Shown piece after piece: positions 1-8,530 of a stretch of DNA of 60,004 bases (position 1 is the stretch's first letter; every line of letters begins with the position of its first letter). Below the pieces are notes generated by a model. It ran no database searches. It was not told where the DNA came from and worked only from the letters and a program-made list of their open reading frames with translations. The DNA comes from an uncultured Acholeplasmatales bacterium. Its GTDB lineage: Bacteria > Bacillota_I > Bacilli_A > ML615J-28 > CAG-698. The DNA lies in contig CALEGD010000067.1 in assembly GCA_937877075.1 (NCBI GenBank), forward strand, positions 1 through 60,004, given 5' to 3'. The position numbers and the translations under genes were made by a program.

Positions 1-12
1 TTTGATAACGTC

Positions 13-252
13 TTATGCTATATTTCTGTACAGTAGACAAAACCAACTGTTTTGCAAGGCTTCAAGTTTAGCTTTCTCTTCTGCTCGGACTTTTTCAAGA
101 GCATCCATCACGTCATTTTCACTAGAGATGGTTTTCTTTTTAGTCTTAGTTCCCTTTGCTTGGGAAGTTTTAGCGGAGCTTTTCGGAGTTAAATCCTCTT
201 CTTCACTTGTATTATCAGTAATATCTAATTTTTCAGGAGTAACTTCTTTCAT
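13..252 (-). CDS. Small acidic/lysine-rich hypothetical protein
   Basis: Complete 79-codon frame beginning ATG behind a GAGGAAATT ribosome site, 39 bases after the membrane-protein gene upstream of it. The first 65 residues are charged and low in complexity (many E, K, T and S), as in a disordered tail, and residues 48-66 could start a helix or coiled coil. The last dozen residues (SWFCLLYRNIA) are hydrophobic and unlike the rest, so the stop may follow a frameshift in a longer ancestral frame, but only 12 bases remain in the window to judge this. It has no recognised family. It is probably the last gene visible in the CvpA-like operon. Confidence 0.5.
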   Translation of the reverse strand: MKEVTPEKLDITDNTSEEEDLTPKSSAKTSQAKGTKTKKKTISSENDVMDALEKVRAEEKAKLEALQNSWFCLLYRNIA

Positions 253-291
253 AATTTCCTCTTTCCCAAGACGGGCTTGTATTACAGTTTA

Positions 292-1281
292 TCAAAAAAT
301 TGATAAAATTAAATTAAAGATTATAAACACAAAAAGAATTCCGGCCCCTACAATACATAATGTCATCAATACATTTTTTAAGCCCGTTATAAAAGGTTTT
401 GATTTCTTATATTTATAAGCTCGATCAACTAGAACCTGGCAAATCTGCTTAAAGACGGCGATATTGATTTCGCCTTCTTGAACAGATTCAATTTCCAAGG
501 GCGGAAAATAGGGATTCTTCGTTTTGCTTATAGATTTTAAATAATATTTTCTTGCCTTTCTCCATTTCTTCTTATAGGACCTGCTGATTGTTCTTTCGGA
601 TCGGTCTAAATAAGATTGAGCAAGGCGATAATTACGGGAAAAATCTCTTGAAATCAGAGAATAAATAAATGAATAAAAAATCGATACCAGGATTATATAT
701 ACGGATAGATTTCCAATCACTTTAAGCCAAGTTGACGATTCATACATCCCCAAAAGGATTCGATGAAAATAACTTCCGATTGGGGAAGATGTAAACCTAC
801 TCCAAATATAACTATTGGTTCCGACTACAAGGACCGTAAAGATAAAGAGAAAACATAGAAGCAGTTTTGATTTCAACGAAAACTTTAAAGAAGAAACTTC
901 TCCGATTACTTCTACGGTTTTGTCATTTTCAATAAAAGCGGTATCCTTCTGACTATTATAATCCTTATTCCAAGTTTTAAAAGCTTTTTTTATGATTTTC
1001 TTGCGTTTTCCGTAAGTAAAATCAGGGTTTCTAATTACATCCCCAAAAGGGATTTCTTGCCTCCCAGTATTTACTAAAAATTCCTCTATACTTAAGACCG
1101 GAAATAATGCTGTCTCCGGGTTATAAAGAAAGGGGTTAGTCCTTAGGAAAGTCATTTTGATAGGATCAGTCGCCGGTCCAACGAATTTTGGTTCATCACT
1201 TTTAACCGTCTCTACAAACTTTCCGCGCTTCCCATTATCAGGGTTATAAATATAATATTTGGGCGAGTCTTGTTTATACAT
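292..1281 (-). CDS. Multi-pass membrane protein of unknown function
   Basis: A 329-residue protein that I do not recognise. The N-terminal ~150 residues are soluble and polar. Three hydrophobic segments follow (about residues 140-160, 190-215 and 308-330). Between the last two lies a strongly basic, Tyr/Arg/Lys-rich stretch. The frame can start at a GTG at 1290 that overlaps the upstream stop, but ATG at 1281 has the better-placed AAAGGGTG site and is used here. It follows the CvpA-like gene with almost no gap, so the two are co-transcribed and may act together at the membrane. Confidence 0.6.
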   Translation of the reverse strand: MYKQDSPKYYIYNPDNGKRGKFVETVKSDEPKFVGPATDPIKMTFLRTNPFLYNPETALFPVLSIEEFLVNTGRQEIPFGDVIRNPDFTYGKRKKIIKKAFKTWNKDYNSQKDTAFIENDKTVEVIGEVSSLKFSLKSKLLLCFLFIFTVLVVGTNSYIWSRFTSSPIGSYFHRILLGMYESSTWLKVIGNLSVYIILVSIFYSFIYSLISRDFSRNYRLAQSYLDRSERTISRSYKKKWRKARKYYLKSISKTKNPYFPPLEIESVQEGEINIAVFKQICQVLVDRAYKYKKSKPFITGLKNVLMTLCIVGAGILFVFIIFNLILSIF

Positions 1282-1286
1282 CAGTT

Positions 1287-2945
1287 TCACCCTTTCAATA
1301 TTTCTGCTTTTAGGGAATCGGTTAAATATTTATTTTCAAGAAGAACAATCTCTTGAAAAATCAATGGGTCAGCTAATTCTTGCCGGACAAAGTCATAAAC
1401 GATGCTATCCGATTCCAAAAGCAGGGAATTTATATATTTCTCGGCAACATTTTGATTAAGTAATCCTGAAGTAACCTGTTCATCAAGTTTGAGAAGAACA
1501 TCTTGAAATTCTTCAATCCCAAAACTATCATAACCTTGAGGATCAGCCAAATATTTAGTAAAGAAGTATTCCGAATAAAGCTCATGTCCGTAGTTAACAG
1601 ATGAGGATAAACAATCAAGAAGATAACTCTTTATTAAAACGTGATTTTCCCATAAAGGGGTTTGCAACCAGTTTTTTTCTTCCTCACTAAGTATAATTCC
1701 CGCTTCAAAGGAAAGATGGGGAGGCAGATCTATCAATCTGTCTTTATATTTAAGATAATTTCTAAAAATCTCCTTAAGTATCGGATAATCGGAATTATCA
1801 GTTTTTAGAAACTCATCTGCTATTTCCTGAAGCTTTAGAGATTTTAGTAAAGATTCAAAATACTTTACATAAATAGCTATATCACTTATTTCCCCTTCAC
1901 TAGAAAACTCGTTTATGAAAAAATCAGAGTTTTCTTTGTAGTAAAGAGAAGCTTCAAGTCCCTTATTAAATACCTCTTTTCTTTCCTTATCGGAAATCTC
2001 CTTAAGAATTTCTTCTTGATTTTCTTCGAAGATATTAATAAGTGTATAAAAATTAAGATCAGTAAGATCAGTGTTCAAGTATTCATAATATACCAGAATA
2101 TATCCTTCATTTTTCCTTAATAACGCATACTTAGACGAGATTAAGGAAAAATTGTTGTTTGCTTTTTCGTTTTCCAATATTAGTTCAGAGATTCTCTTAT
2201 TATCGACTCGTTTCACTAACCCTTGAAGATAATTATTTCCTTCAAGATTGTCTTCAATCAATGCTTTAGAAGCATCAGAAAGCAATGGATGAATCTCAGT
2301 TTCTAAATATATTTCTAAATCAGGAAGATAAATTAAAAAATCATGTGCTTCTGAATAAAAATCAAAAGCTGTTCTACCGGTTAAGAGATTTATCTCTTTT
2401 TGATATTTATGAAACTTCTCAACATTTATATTTTGATATCGATTAAGTTTCGAGATCGTAATTACTTTACTTTCTGTTCCAATTAACACCCTTGTTAGAG
2501 GGCTATGATAATTTATATTAATAAAAGGTTTAATCACATAGATAAGAATCAAACAAATTACATAACCACTTAAAAGGCCCAGGGTACCTCCGAGAATCCG
2601 AAACAATCTTGAGGGCTGATTCAAGACTCGTTTTTGAACTGACGGTCTAAAGAGTCGATAGATAAACCAAATAAAAACAGCAAGTATAACATAAGCCAAA
2701 GCATAGGCAATTAAGACATTAAAGAGATGCCGGTGAGGACTACTTTTAAAAAACCCCAGTCCGGTTATTTTTATATATACGGTCATGATTGCATCAAAAA
2801 GAAAGTACAGTAAGATAAGCGGTAAAGCTAATACCAAGGTATTACCTGCTTGTCGGTAAAGACCTAAGTATATACCGGTTAAAAAGGAAACTGCTAGGAC
2901 CAGGAGTATAATTACATCAAAAGAAAAGGTTGCGAATATGTTCAA
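1287..2945 (-). CDS. CvpA-family membrane protein with long C-terminal extension
   Basis: The first ~150 residues hold four hydrophobic helices with the CvpA-like start (helix, GLYRQAG loop, helix), the fold of the colicin V production/YshB family. CvpA proteins are usually 160-250 residues; this one has a further ~400 residues rich in Glu, Leu, Asn and Tyr with no recognised domain. I chose TTG at 2945 because GAGGAGG lies eight bases upstream of it; the ATG at 2969 lacks a ribosome site and would add an acidic tail before the first helix. A good sigma-A promoter lies directly upstream. The function of the extension is unknown; secondary structure looks alpha-helical. Confidence 0.6.
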   Translation of the reverse strand: MNIFATFSFDVIILLVLAVSFLTGIYLGLYRQAGNTLVLALPLILLYFLFDAIMTVYIKITGLGFFKSSPHRHLFNVLIAYALAYVILAVFIWFIYRLFRPSVQKRVLNQPSRLFRILGGTLGLLSGYVICLILIYVIKPFININYHSPLTRVLIGTESKVITISKLNRYQNINVEKFHKYQKEINLLTGRTAFDFYSEAHDFLIYLPDLEIYLETEIHPLLSDASKALIEDNLEGNNYLQGLVKRVDNKRISELILENEKANNNFSLISSKYALLRKNEGYILVYYEYLNTDLTDLNFYTLINIFEENQEEILKEISDKERKEVFNKGLEASLYYKENSDFFINEFSSEGEISDIAIYVKYFESLLKSLKLQEIADEFLKTDNSDYPILKEIFRNYLKYKDRLIDLPPHLSFEAGIILSEEEKNWLQTPLWENHVLIKSYLLDCLSSSVNYGHELYSEYFFTKYLADPQGYDSFGIEEFQDVLLKLDEQVTSGLLNQNVAEKYINSLLLESDSIVYDFVRQELADPLIFQEIVLLENKYLTDSLKAEILKG

Positions 2946-2997
2946 GTCTAAGTCCTCCTCTTCAAGCATCCTGATGTTTTATGTATAATCATTTGTA

Positions 2998-3026
2998 ATT
3001 ATAACATTTTTCTTCCCTTTTTACAA
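2998..3026 (-). promoter_or_regulatory. Sigma-A promoter of the CvpA-like operon
   Basis: On the minus strand a -35 TTGTAA (3021-3026) and a perfect -10 TATAAT (2998-3003) are separated by 17 bases, with TG upstream of the -10. The leader to the TTG start is about 45 bases. Confidence 0.7.
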
Positions 3027-3063
3027 TATTTTCAGTATAATGTTTTAAAAAAGAATTAGGAAA

Positions 3064-3097
3064 AGAAAATTAGCGCCCATTTGGCGCTTATTTTCTT
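3064..3097 (-). terminator. Terminator of the t6A (tsa) operon
   Basis: The minus strand reads AGCGCC, a short AAAT loop, then GGCGCT, extended by flanking A/T pairs and followed by TTTTCTTTT. It overlaps the last codons of tsaD. Confidence 0.75.
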
Positions 3098-4050
3098 TCT
3101 TCGTCAAGGAATTTAAAGTAACCAGCAACCGCAATCATAGCAGCATTATCCGTACAATACTTGATTGATGGGTATGATAGGAAGCAATTATCCAATTCAT
3201 TAACTTTTTCGGCTAAGGATTTTCTAAGCCCAAGATTTGCAGCAACTCCTCCGGCAATGATGATTTGACGAACTTGAAATTCTTTGGCTGCATGAATAGT
3301 CTTATCAACTAAGACCCTAACCGCGCTGTTTTGAAATGAAGCGGCTAAATCAACTAAGTTAACTTCTTCATTTTTCATCTTAGCGGTATTCAAGAGATTT
3401 ATCACTGCCGATTTAAGTCCGGAAAAAGAAAAATCATAATTATCTTTATCTAAGTAGATCAGAGGAAGTTTATAAGTTGGATTCCCTTGATGAGCAAGTT
3501 TATCAACAAGGGCTCCGGCCGGATAAACCAGCCCCATAACTCTTCCGACTTTATCATAACATTCACCTACGGCATCATCAAGTGTTTGCCCTAAGACCTT
3601 AAAACGGTAGTGATCTGACATCAGAATTAATTCGGTATGACCACCCGAGACAACCAAAGCCAAAAGCGGAAAATGAAAATCACTTTCAATATAATTGGCA
3701 TAAATATGACCCTTGATATGATCAACACCGATAAATTTAATATTATGAGCAAGTGCAAAAGCTTTTGCTGCATTGATGCCGACAATCAAAGAACCAATCA
3801 AGCCCGGATGTGTAGTCACGGCAACTAAATCTATATCTTCAGGTTTTATCTTCGCAACACGTAAGGCCTCTTCAAAAACCAAAGTTATTTTTCGAATATG
3901 ATGACGGCTTGCAACTTCAGGAACGACGCCGCCATATTCTTGATGAAATTTTATTTGTGTATAAACTATATTAGCGAGAACCTCTTTTCCATTCTTAACG
4001 ACAGCAACGCTTGTCTCATCACAACTGGTTTCAACACCTAATACGATCAT
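3088..4050 (-). CDS. tsaD: tRNA t6A37 threonylcarbamoyltransferase TsaD
   Basis: TsaD transfers the threonylcarbamoyl group from TC-AMP to A37 of ANN-decoding tRNAs, working with TsaB and TsaE in the cytoplasm. The sequence opens with the ASKHA phosphate loop (GVETSCDETS). It carries the metal-ligand region HIKGHIYANY near residue 110, the VSGGHTEL loop, and the C-terminal DNAAMIA with its metal-binding Asp. At 320 residues it is slightly shorter than the usual ~340. Its start overlaps the rimI stop by four bases, and all three other members of the cluster are upstream. TsaC, which makes TC-AMP, is not in the window. Confidence 0.95.
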   Translation of the reverse strand: MIVLGVETSCDETSVAVVKNGKEVLANIVYTQIKFHQEYGGVVPEVASRHHIRKITLVFEEALRVAKIKPEDIDLVAVTTHPGLIGSLIVGINAAKAFALAHNIKFIGVDHIKGHIYANYIESDFHFPLLALVVSGGHTELILMSDHYRFKVLGQTLDDAVGECYDKVGRVMGLVYPAGALVDKLAHQGNPTYKLPLIYLDKDNYDFSFSGLKSAVINLLNTAKMKNEEVNLVDLAASFQNSAVRVLVDKTIHAAKEFQVRQIIIAGGVAANLGLRKSLAEKVNELDNCFLSYPSIKYCTDNAAMIAVAGYFKFLDEERK

Positions 4051-4499
4051 TCTTTCACCTCAAATGTTTTAATCATTACAAAAGCATCGGTTCCATCTTG
4101 ATAATAAGCTTTTCTGATATGAGAAAAGGTAAATCCAAACTTTTCATAAAGGTTTCTTGCCGGAAGATTATTTTGACGTACTTCCAAACTAATTGTTCTG
4201 ACTTTGCTCATTTGGCAGAGATTTAAGGCAAAATCAAGGAGCATTTTTCCAAAACCTAGACCTCGATAATTCTTGGAGATATAGAAATTAATAATTTCTG
4301 CTCCCTCTCCAGTTATCCATAAACCAAGGTAGCCACCGACATAATTGTCAATTTCCAATACCAAATAATGAGCATAAGGATTCAGTTTAAGATCCGTATA
4401 TATCAAATCATAACCGAGCGAGGAACCAAAAATCTCCTCTTCCGCTTGTACAATATCCCAAATATCTTTTTCTTCAAGTGGTCTTATTTTATATTTCAT
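4047..4499 (-). CDS. rimI: GNAT acetyltransferase, RimI type
   Basis: A 150-residue GNAT domain. The acetyl-CoA pyrophosphate loop RGLGFGKML lies near residue 80, and the C-terminal LYEKFGF/Y region typical of RimI is present. RimI acetylates the N-terminal alanine of ribosomal protein S18, and in Firmicutes the gene normally sits between tsaB and tsaD, as here. Four-base overlaps on both sides show translational coupling. Substrate assignment rests on position and family, since GNAT specificity cannot be read from motifs. Confidence 0.88.
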   Translation of the reverse strand: MKYKIRPLEEKDIWDIVQAEEEIFGSSLGYDLIYTDLKLNPYAHYLVLEIDNYVGGYLGLWITGEGAEIINFYISKNYRGLGFGKMLLDFALNLCQMSKVRTISLEVRQNNLPARNLYEKFGFTFSHIRKAYYQDGTDAFVMIKTFEVKE

Positions 4500-5071
4500 A
4501 TTTCACTTCGCAAATAATTAGGAGTAAGTTCATGTAGGTTTGAGACCGGATGAATATTTAAATTCAAAGGATTAAAACGATAATTATCGGAATTAACTTC
4601 AAAATAATTATAGCCTTCTATTTTCTTTAAAAATTTTTCGGTTTCCAAAAAACAATCATCAAAAATTACATTTTGACCTCCCGATTTTATTTCAAGAAGT
4701 TTTCCATAGACATGACCTTTTTTTGCTCGTGATGTGATGGCATAAATTCCGTCATTATTAAAATATCCGGAAGCAAGAATATCCAAGGAACTGGCAGTAT
4801 AAAGAGGTATTTCTAAAGTCCAAGCGAACATCTTTGCGACGGTTAAAGCAACTCTTAAACCGGTATAAGAACCGGGACCGATACCAACAATTATCTTTTT
4901 GAAATCGCTCAATCTTAAATTACATTGGTCAAGGCCGGCACTAACTGCTTGAAGCAGATTTTCGGAATGATTATTCCGCCCCTCACCCTTTATTAGATAG
5001 ATTTCTTTGTTGTTATCGTAAAAAGAGATATAGAGAATATTAGATGATGCATCCAGTACTAAAGTTTTCAT
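4496..5071 (-). CDS. tsaB: t6A synthesis scaffold TsaB
   Basis: TsaB is the inactive ASKHA paralogue that dimerises with TsaD and is needed for t6A formation. The signature GIGPGSYTGLR is near residue 63, following LDASS at the N-terminus. At 191 residues it is shorter than typical TsaB (~220-235), with the loss in the C-terminal half, as often seen in reduced genomes. It overlaps tsaE and rimI by four bases each. Confidence 0.92.
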   Translation of the reverse strand: MKTLVLDASSNILYISFYDNNKEIYLIKGEGRNNHSENLLQAVSAGLDQCNLRLSDFKKIIVGIGPGSYTGLRVALTVAKMFAWTLEIPLYTASSLDILASGYFNNDGIYAITSRAKKGHVYGKLLEIKSGGQNVIFDDCFLETEKFLKKIEGYNYFEVNSDNYRFNPLNLNIHPVSNLHELTPNYLRSEI

Positions 5072-5520
5072 CTGCTCACACTTTCGATTATTTTTTTGTA
5101 TTTTGGCTCATCCGCAGACAACCTAATAAGTCTTTTAGTTTCTCCGAGATTAATAATGTCAATTTTTAGATAAGATTCCGGAAGAAGATAAAGGATATTT
5201 TCCGCCCATTCTATAACACAAACCCCGTCATTTTCAAAAAACTCCTCAAGATCATCATCACCGCTATCAGGACTGAGCCGATAGACATCCATGTGATAAA
5301 GAGGAAGTATACCTTCATGTATTTTTAAAATGGTAAAGGTAGGACTGTTAATGATAGTTTTGACTTCCAAGGCCTTACCTATACCCTTCGTAAAGGTTGT
5401 CTTACCGGCACCGAGATCACCACTTAAGGCAATAATCATATTTTTCTCCAAGAGCTTTCCGATTCGGTAACCAAGATCAATTATTTCACTTTTTTGATTA
5501 ATCAATATTTCTTTCTGCAT
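5068..5520 (-). CDS. tsaE: t6A synthesis ATPase TsaE
   Basis: A small P-loop ATPase that drives the TsaBD catalytic cycle. The Walker A motif is GDLGAGKTT near residue 34. SPTFTI and YHMDVYRL follow, and the conserved VIEWAENI tryptophan motif is near residue 104. Length is 150 residues, normal for the family. It is the first gene of the tsaE-tsaB-rimI-tsaD operon and has its own short leader. Confidence 0.95.
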   Translation of the reverse strand: MQKEILINQKSEIIDLGYRIGKLLEKNMIIALSGDLGAGKTTFTKGIGKALEVKTIINSPTFTILKIHEGILPLYHMDVYRLSPDSGDDDLEEFFENDGVCVIEWAENILYLLPESYLKIDIINLGETKRLIRLSADEPKYKKIIESVSR

Positions 5521-5541
5521 TATTTCACCTGATTATTATAT

Positions 5542-5550
5542 ATTATACCA
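5542..5550 (-). promoter_or_regulatory. Extended -10 promoter of the tsa operon
   Basis: The minus strand reads TGGTATAAT, an extended -10 element, about 20 bases upstream of the tsaE start. No good -35 is visible, which fits an extended -10 promoter. Confidence 0.55.
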
Positions 5551-5579
5551 CATTTTAAAAGGACTTTTACCGAAGATAA

Positions 5580-6251
5580 TTAGTTTTTATCTAGATAATA
5601 AGCAATTCCTAAGTAAATGGCATAGGCAAGCTTTTCCTGATAGTAATCATCTCTAAGCATTCTTACCTCTTCCGGATTCGATAAGAATCCAATTTCTACA
5701 AGACAGCCTGTTTTATTAGCATTGTCAATCAAAAATTTATCATTAATCGACTTCGCAAATCTCTTAGTATTCTGTAGCAGAGATTTGATTGTTTCTTGAA
5801 TCGACTCTGCAAGCTCCATTGATTTTATAGAGGAAGACTTATAAAAAACTTGGGCTCCGTAAATCCTTGGACTTGAAAATTTATTAGCATGAATAGAAAC
5901 ATAAAGTAAGCAATCTGAAGAGTTAATCAAATCCACGCGTTTATAAATATCTTCCCGTTTTCGATTTTCGCTGATATCGGGGGCCAAATCATAATCCCCG
6001 TTTCTTGTCATCATGACTTCATAACCAGCTTGTTCTAAAAACCTTTTTAGGTTTTTTCCGACAGCAAGAACAATATCCTTTTCCATGATACCGTCAATAC
6101 CGACGGCACCACCGTCTGAACCTCCATGCCCGGGATCTATATAAATTAGTTTTGAGGTTTTGGTAATGCTTCTACTGACGACCACCGCTCCGACTGAAGT
6201 GATGAACAAAACGGATAAAATGATAATATTAAAGAGTTTCTTGATTGTCAT
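5580..6251 (-). CDS. cwlD: N-acetylmuramoyl-L-alanine amidase, CwlD type
   Basis: A 223-residue zinc amidase (Amidase_3). It has an N-terminal membrane or signal segment (residues 5-25), then IDPGHGGSDGGA (zinc His), EKDIVL (zinc Glu), SIHAN (second zinc His) and LVEIGFLSN with the catalytic Glu. It cleaves peptidoglycan stem peptides outside the membrane. Size and layout match CwlD, which acts in muramic-delta-lactam formation in the spore cortex. A vegetative amidase cannot be excluded, but the yunB gene 2 kb away supports the sporulation reading. I chose ATG at 6251 (AGGTG site); the longer frame runs into the pgi terminator. Confidence 0.78.
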   Translation of the reverse strand: MTIKKLFNIIILSVLFITSVGAVVVSRSITKTSKLIYIDPGHGGSDGGAVGIDGIMEKDIVLAVGKNLKRFLEQAGYEVMMTRNGDYDLAPDISENRKREDIYKRVDLINSSDCLLYVSIHANKFSSPRIYGAQVFYKSSSIKSMELAESIQETIKSLLQNTKRFAKSINDKFLIDNANKTGCLVEIGFLSNPEEVRMLRDDYYQEKLAYAIYLGIAYYLDKN

Positions 6252-6299
6252 TTTTTCACCTACAATAATCAACTTATTAATATTTTGGTTTAAAAATGA

Positions 6300-6330
6300 C
6301 AAAAATCAAATATATCAAAATATATTTGAT
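6300..6330 (-). terminator. Terminator after pgi
   Basis: A ten-base perfect inverted repeat (ATCAAATATA / TATATTTGAT) with a six-base loop, followed on the minus strand by TTTTTG. It separates the pgi transcript from cwlD and argues against the longer cwlD start. Confidence 0.65.
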
Positions 6331-6358
6331 TAATTTCTTAATATTAAGGTTATTCTAA

Positions 6359-7678
6359 TCATAGTTTTTTCTTTAGTTCTTCGCTTAATGCTTCATAACC
6401 AGGTTTACCAAGTAATGCAAACATATTTTTCTTATAAGCTTCAACACCTTCTTGATCAAAAGGATTGATACCCAATAGATAACCGCTGACTCCACAAGCA
6501 AACATAAAGAAATAAACAAGGCGGCCAAACTCATAAGCCGATATTTCTGGTAGATTTAAGATTAGGTTCGGTACATTTCCATCAACATGTGCGAGCACAG
6601 TACCTTTGAGTGCTTGTTTATTAACTATGTCTAACATCTTTCCTGAAAGATAGTTAAGACCGTCAAAATCACCAGCTTCGGCTTCTAAGAGAACATCTTT
6701 CTCCGGTTTTTCAATATTCAAAACTGTTTCAAACAAGATTCTTTTACCATCTTGAATATATTGGCCTAAAGAATGCAAATCGGTTGTATAAATAACACTG
6801 GCCGGGAATAAGCCTTTTCCAGATTTTCCTTCGGACTCGCCAAAAAGTTGTTTATACCATTCACCTAGATATTTTAATTTTGGTTCATAAGTTACAAAAA
6901 TTTCAATTTCCTTCCCTTTTCGGTAAAGTATATTCCTGATAGCGGCATACAGTAAGGCATCGTTTTTTAAATAAGGTTGATTGAGACAAGCTCGTCTTTC
7001 TGCTTGCGCTCCTTCAATAATTGCCTTAATGTCAATACCGCTTGTTGCAAGAGGCAAAAGCCCGACCGCAGTCAAAACCGAATAGCGACCACCGATATCC
7101 TCTGGAATCGGAAAAATCTCATAACCTTTTTCCTTCGCAACTCGATAAAGAACACCTTTACCGATAGTTGTTGTCGCATAGATACGTTTATTTGAGGAAG
7201 CTCCATATTTATTTTGAAGTAAATTTCTAAAAAGGCGGAAAGCAATTGCCGGTTCGGTAGTTGTTCCTGATTTAGAAATAATATTGATAGAAAAATCCTT
7301 ATCTTGAAGATAATCAAGAATTTCTTTTGAATAAGCGGGGGAGAGTGTATTCCCTACAAAGATAACTTTCGTTCCAGAAGATTTCAGGAAATACGGAGAA
7401 AGCATAGAAAGACCGGCTTTAGCTCCAAGATACGAACCACCGATTCCAATTACCAAAAGCACTTCCGAATCTTGACGAATTCTTTTAGCAGCCTCACAAA
7501 TTCTTTCAAAATCGGTAAAAACTTCTTTTTCCGGATAATCAACCCAGCCTAAGAAATCATTTCCTAGACCGGTTTTATTGAGAAGTTTTTCTTTAGCGGC
7601 CAGGACTTCTCCCGCGATATTGTTTATTTCTTTTTCAGAAACAAATTTTAAAGCATTTTTATAATTAAGCAATTTCAT
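6359..7678 (-). CDS. pgi: Glucose-6-phosphate isomerase
   Basis: Interconverts glucose-6-phosphate and fructose-6-phosphate in glycolysis. The 439-residue length suits the Gram-positive short form. Recognisable parts are VIGIGGSYLGAKA near residue 77 and the phosphate-binding ISKSGTTTEP near residue 134. EDIGGRYSVLT is near residue 197, and the C-terminal FDQEGVEAYKKNMFAL region contains the catalytic lysine. It lies 10 bases after the S1-domain gene, forming a two-gene operon read from the promoter near 8,105. Confidence 0.96.
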   Translation of the reverse strand: MKLLNYKNALKFVSEKEINNIAGEVLAAKEKLLNKTGLGNDFLGWVDYPEKEVFTDFERICEAAKRIRQDSEVLLVIGIGGSYLGAKAGLSMLSPYFLKSSGTKVIFVGNTLSPAYSKEILDYLQDKDFSINIISKSGTTTEPAIAFRLFRNLLQNKYGASSNKRIYATTTIGKGVLYRVAKEKGYEIFPIPEDIGGRYSVLTAVGLLPLATSGIDIKAIIEGAQAERRACLNQPYLKNDALLYAAIRNILYRKGKEIEIFVTYEPKLKYLGEWYKQLFGESEGKSGKGLFPASVIYTTDLHSLGQYIQDGKRILFETVLNIEKPEKDVLLEAEAGDFDGLNYLSGKMLDIVNKQALKGTVLAHVDGNVPNLILNLPEISAYEFGRLVYFFMFACGVSGYLLGINPFDQEGVEAYKKNMFALLGKPGYEALSEELKKKL

Positions 7679-7688
7679 TTACCTCGTT

Positions 7689-8078
7689 TCAGAAATGTAT
7701 TTTTAATCTTCCCTCTTCAAGCAAATTGGTCGTAAGAGGATTCTTTTTTATAACTTCCAATTGTTTTTGAATAAACTCCGGAACAGCTAACTTAAGGGTT
7801 TTAAACCCAATGATATATTTCGGAATATCTCCTTTAACTCCTCTTTTTTTATTCAGAAATTTATAACTAAGTTTCAGTCTTTTCATTTTCTCGTCAACAT
7901 CAAGTACTTTTAATTTTACCCTTTGACCAACCGAAACATAATCATCAATATTTCTGACATAATTATCGGAGAATTCAGAGATATGGATTAAACCGTCATA
8001 ATCTTCAACGGTTACAAATGCGCCATAACCAAGAATATTGGTTATTTTTCCATAAACAATTTCTCCCTTTTTTACCAT
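7689..8078 (-). CDS. S1-domain RNA-binding protein (YugI/CvfD type)
   Basis: A 129-residue protein with a single S1 RNA-binding domain at residues 5-75 (KITNILGYGAFV, GLIHISEF, VKLKVLDVD). A ~50-residue basic tail follows. This is the layout of B. subtilis YugI and the CvfD/general stress protein 13 family, ribosome-associated RNA-binding regulators. In B. subtilis yugI is also near pgi, which supports the call. It is the first gene of the operon with pgi. Confidence 0.8.
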   Translation of the reverse strand: MVKKGEIVYGKITNILGYGAFVTVEDYDGLIHISEFSDNYVRNIDDYVSVGQRVKLKVLDVDEKMKRLKLSYKFLNKKRGVKGDIPKYIIGFKTLKLAVPEFIQKQLEVIKKNPLTTNLLEEGRLKIHF

Positions 8079-8104
8079 TTTTCACCTCGTTTGTATATGC
8101 AAAC

Positions 8105-8133
8105 ATTATAACATATTTCCATTTACTTGTTAA
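8105..8133 (-). promoter_or_regulatory. Sigma-A promoter of the S1-domain gene and pgi
   Basis: Minus strand: -35 TTAACA (8128-8133), 17-base spacer, -10 TATAAT (8105-8110) with TGT immediately before it. The leader is about 20 bases, ending in a GAGGTG ribosome site. Confidence 0.75.
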
Positions 8134-8180
8134 GGGGTTAGAAGATTTCCCTAAAATTATAAAAAATACAAGCAGATTTG

Positions 8181-8201
8181 AAAAAAGGGCGAAACCGCCC
8201 C
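8181..8201 (-). terminator. Terminator after nfu
   Basis: Minus strand: GGGCG, loop GTTT, CGCCC, then TTTTTT. A compact GC stem ten bases beyond the nfu stop. Confidence 0.85.
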
Positions 8202-8210
8202 GAAAATCAT

Positions 8211-8462
8211 TTATTCTATATTTTCAACACCAATAATTCCCGGAACTTCTTCAAGTATTATCGCTTCAATTCCGTCTTTTAGGGTTAAGTTTACGCTTGG
8301 GCAGCCGACACAAGCTCCGACCAATCTAACATAAACAATACCGTCATCTATTCTAACAAACTCAACATCGCCACCATCACGTTGTAAATAAGGACGGATC
8401 TTGTTGATGATTGTTTTAACAACTTTTTCTGTATCCTGTTGATTCAGGTTATTTGTTTCCAT
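8211..8462 (-). CDS. NifU-like (Nfu) iron-sulfur carrier
   Basis: An 83-residue stand-alone Nfu domain: IRPYLQRDGGDVEFV at residues 20-35 and the cluster-binding CVGCPSV near residue 53. Such proteins carry and deliver [4Fe-4S] clusters to apoproteins. I use ATG at 8462 with the AAAGGA site; the GTG two codons earlier is too close to it. It is monocistronic, with its own -10 element and a strong terminator. Confidence 0.9.
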   Translation of the reverse strand: METNNLNQQDTEKVVKTIINKIRPYLQRDGGDVEFVRIDDGIVYVRLVGACVGCPSVNLTLKDGIEAIILEEVPGIIGVENIE

Positions 8463-8485
8463 AATCACAATCCTTTCTCAAATAT

Positions 8486-8491
8486 ATTATA
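8486..8491 (-). promoter_or_regulatory. -10 element upstream of nfu
   Basis: Minus-strand TATAAT about 24 bases before the nfu start. The -35 region is only A/T-rich, with no clear hexamer. Confidence 0.45.
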
Positions 8492-8530
8492 CTACAAAAT
8501 TTAAAATTTTAAAAATGATTTGTTTTATTT

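Noticed and set aside
2..418. Open plus-strand frame of 138 codons
   Set aside because: Antisense to two minus-strand genes with good ribosome sites; no ribosome site of its own and a low-complexity Ser/Phe composition typical of a shadow frame.
6252..6302. 17-residue N-terminal extension of cwlD
   Set aside because: It would start inside the pgi terminator without a ribosome site; the later ATG has one.
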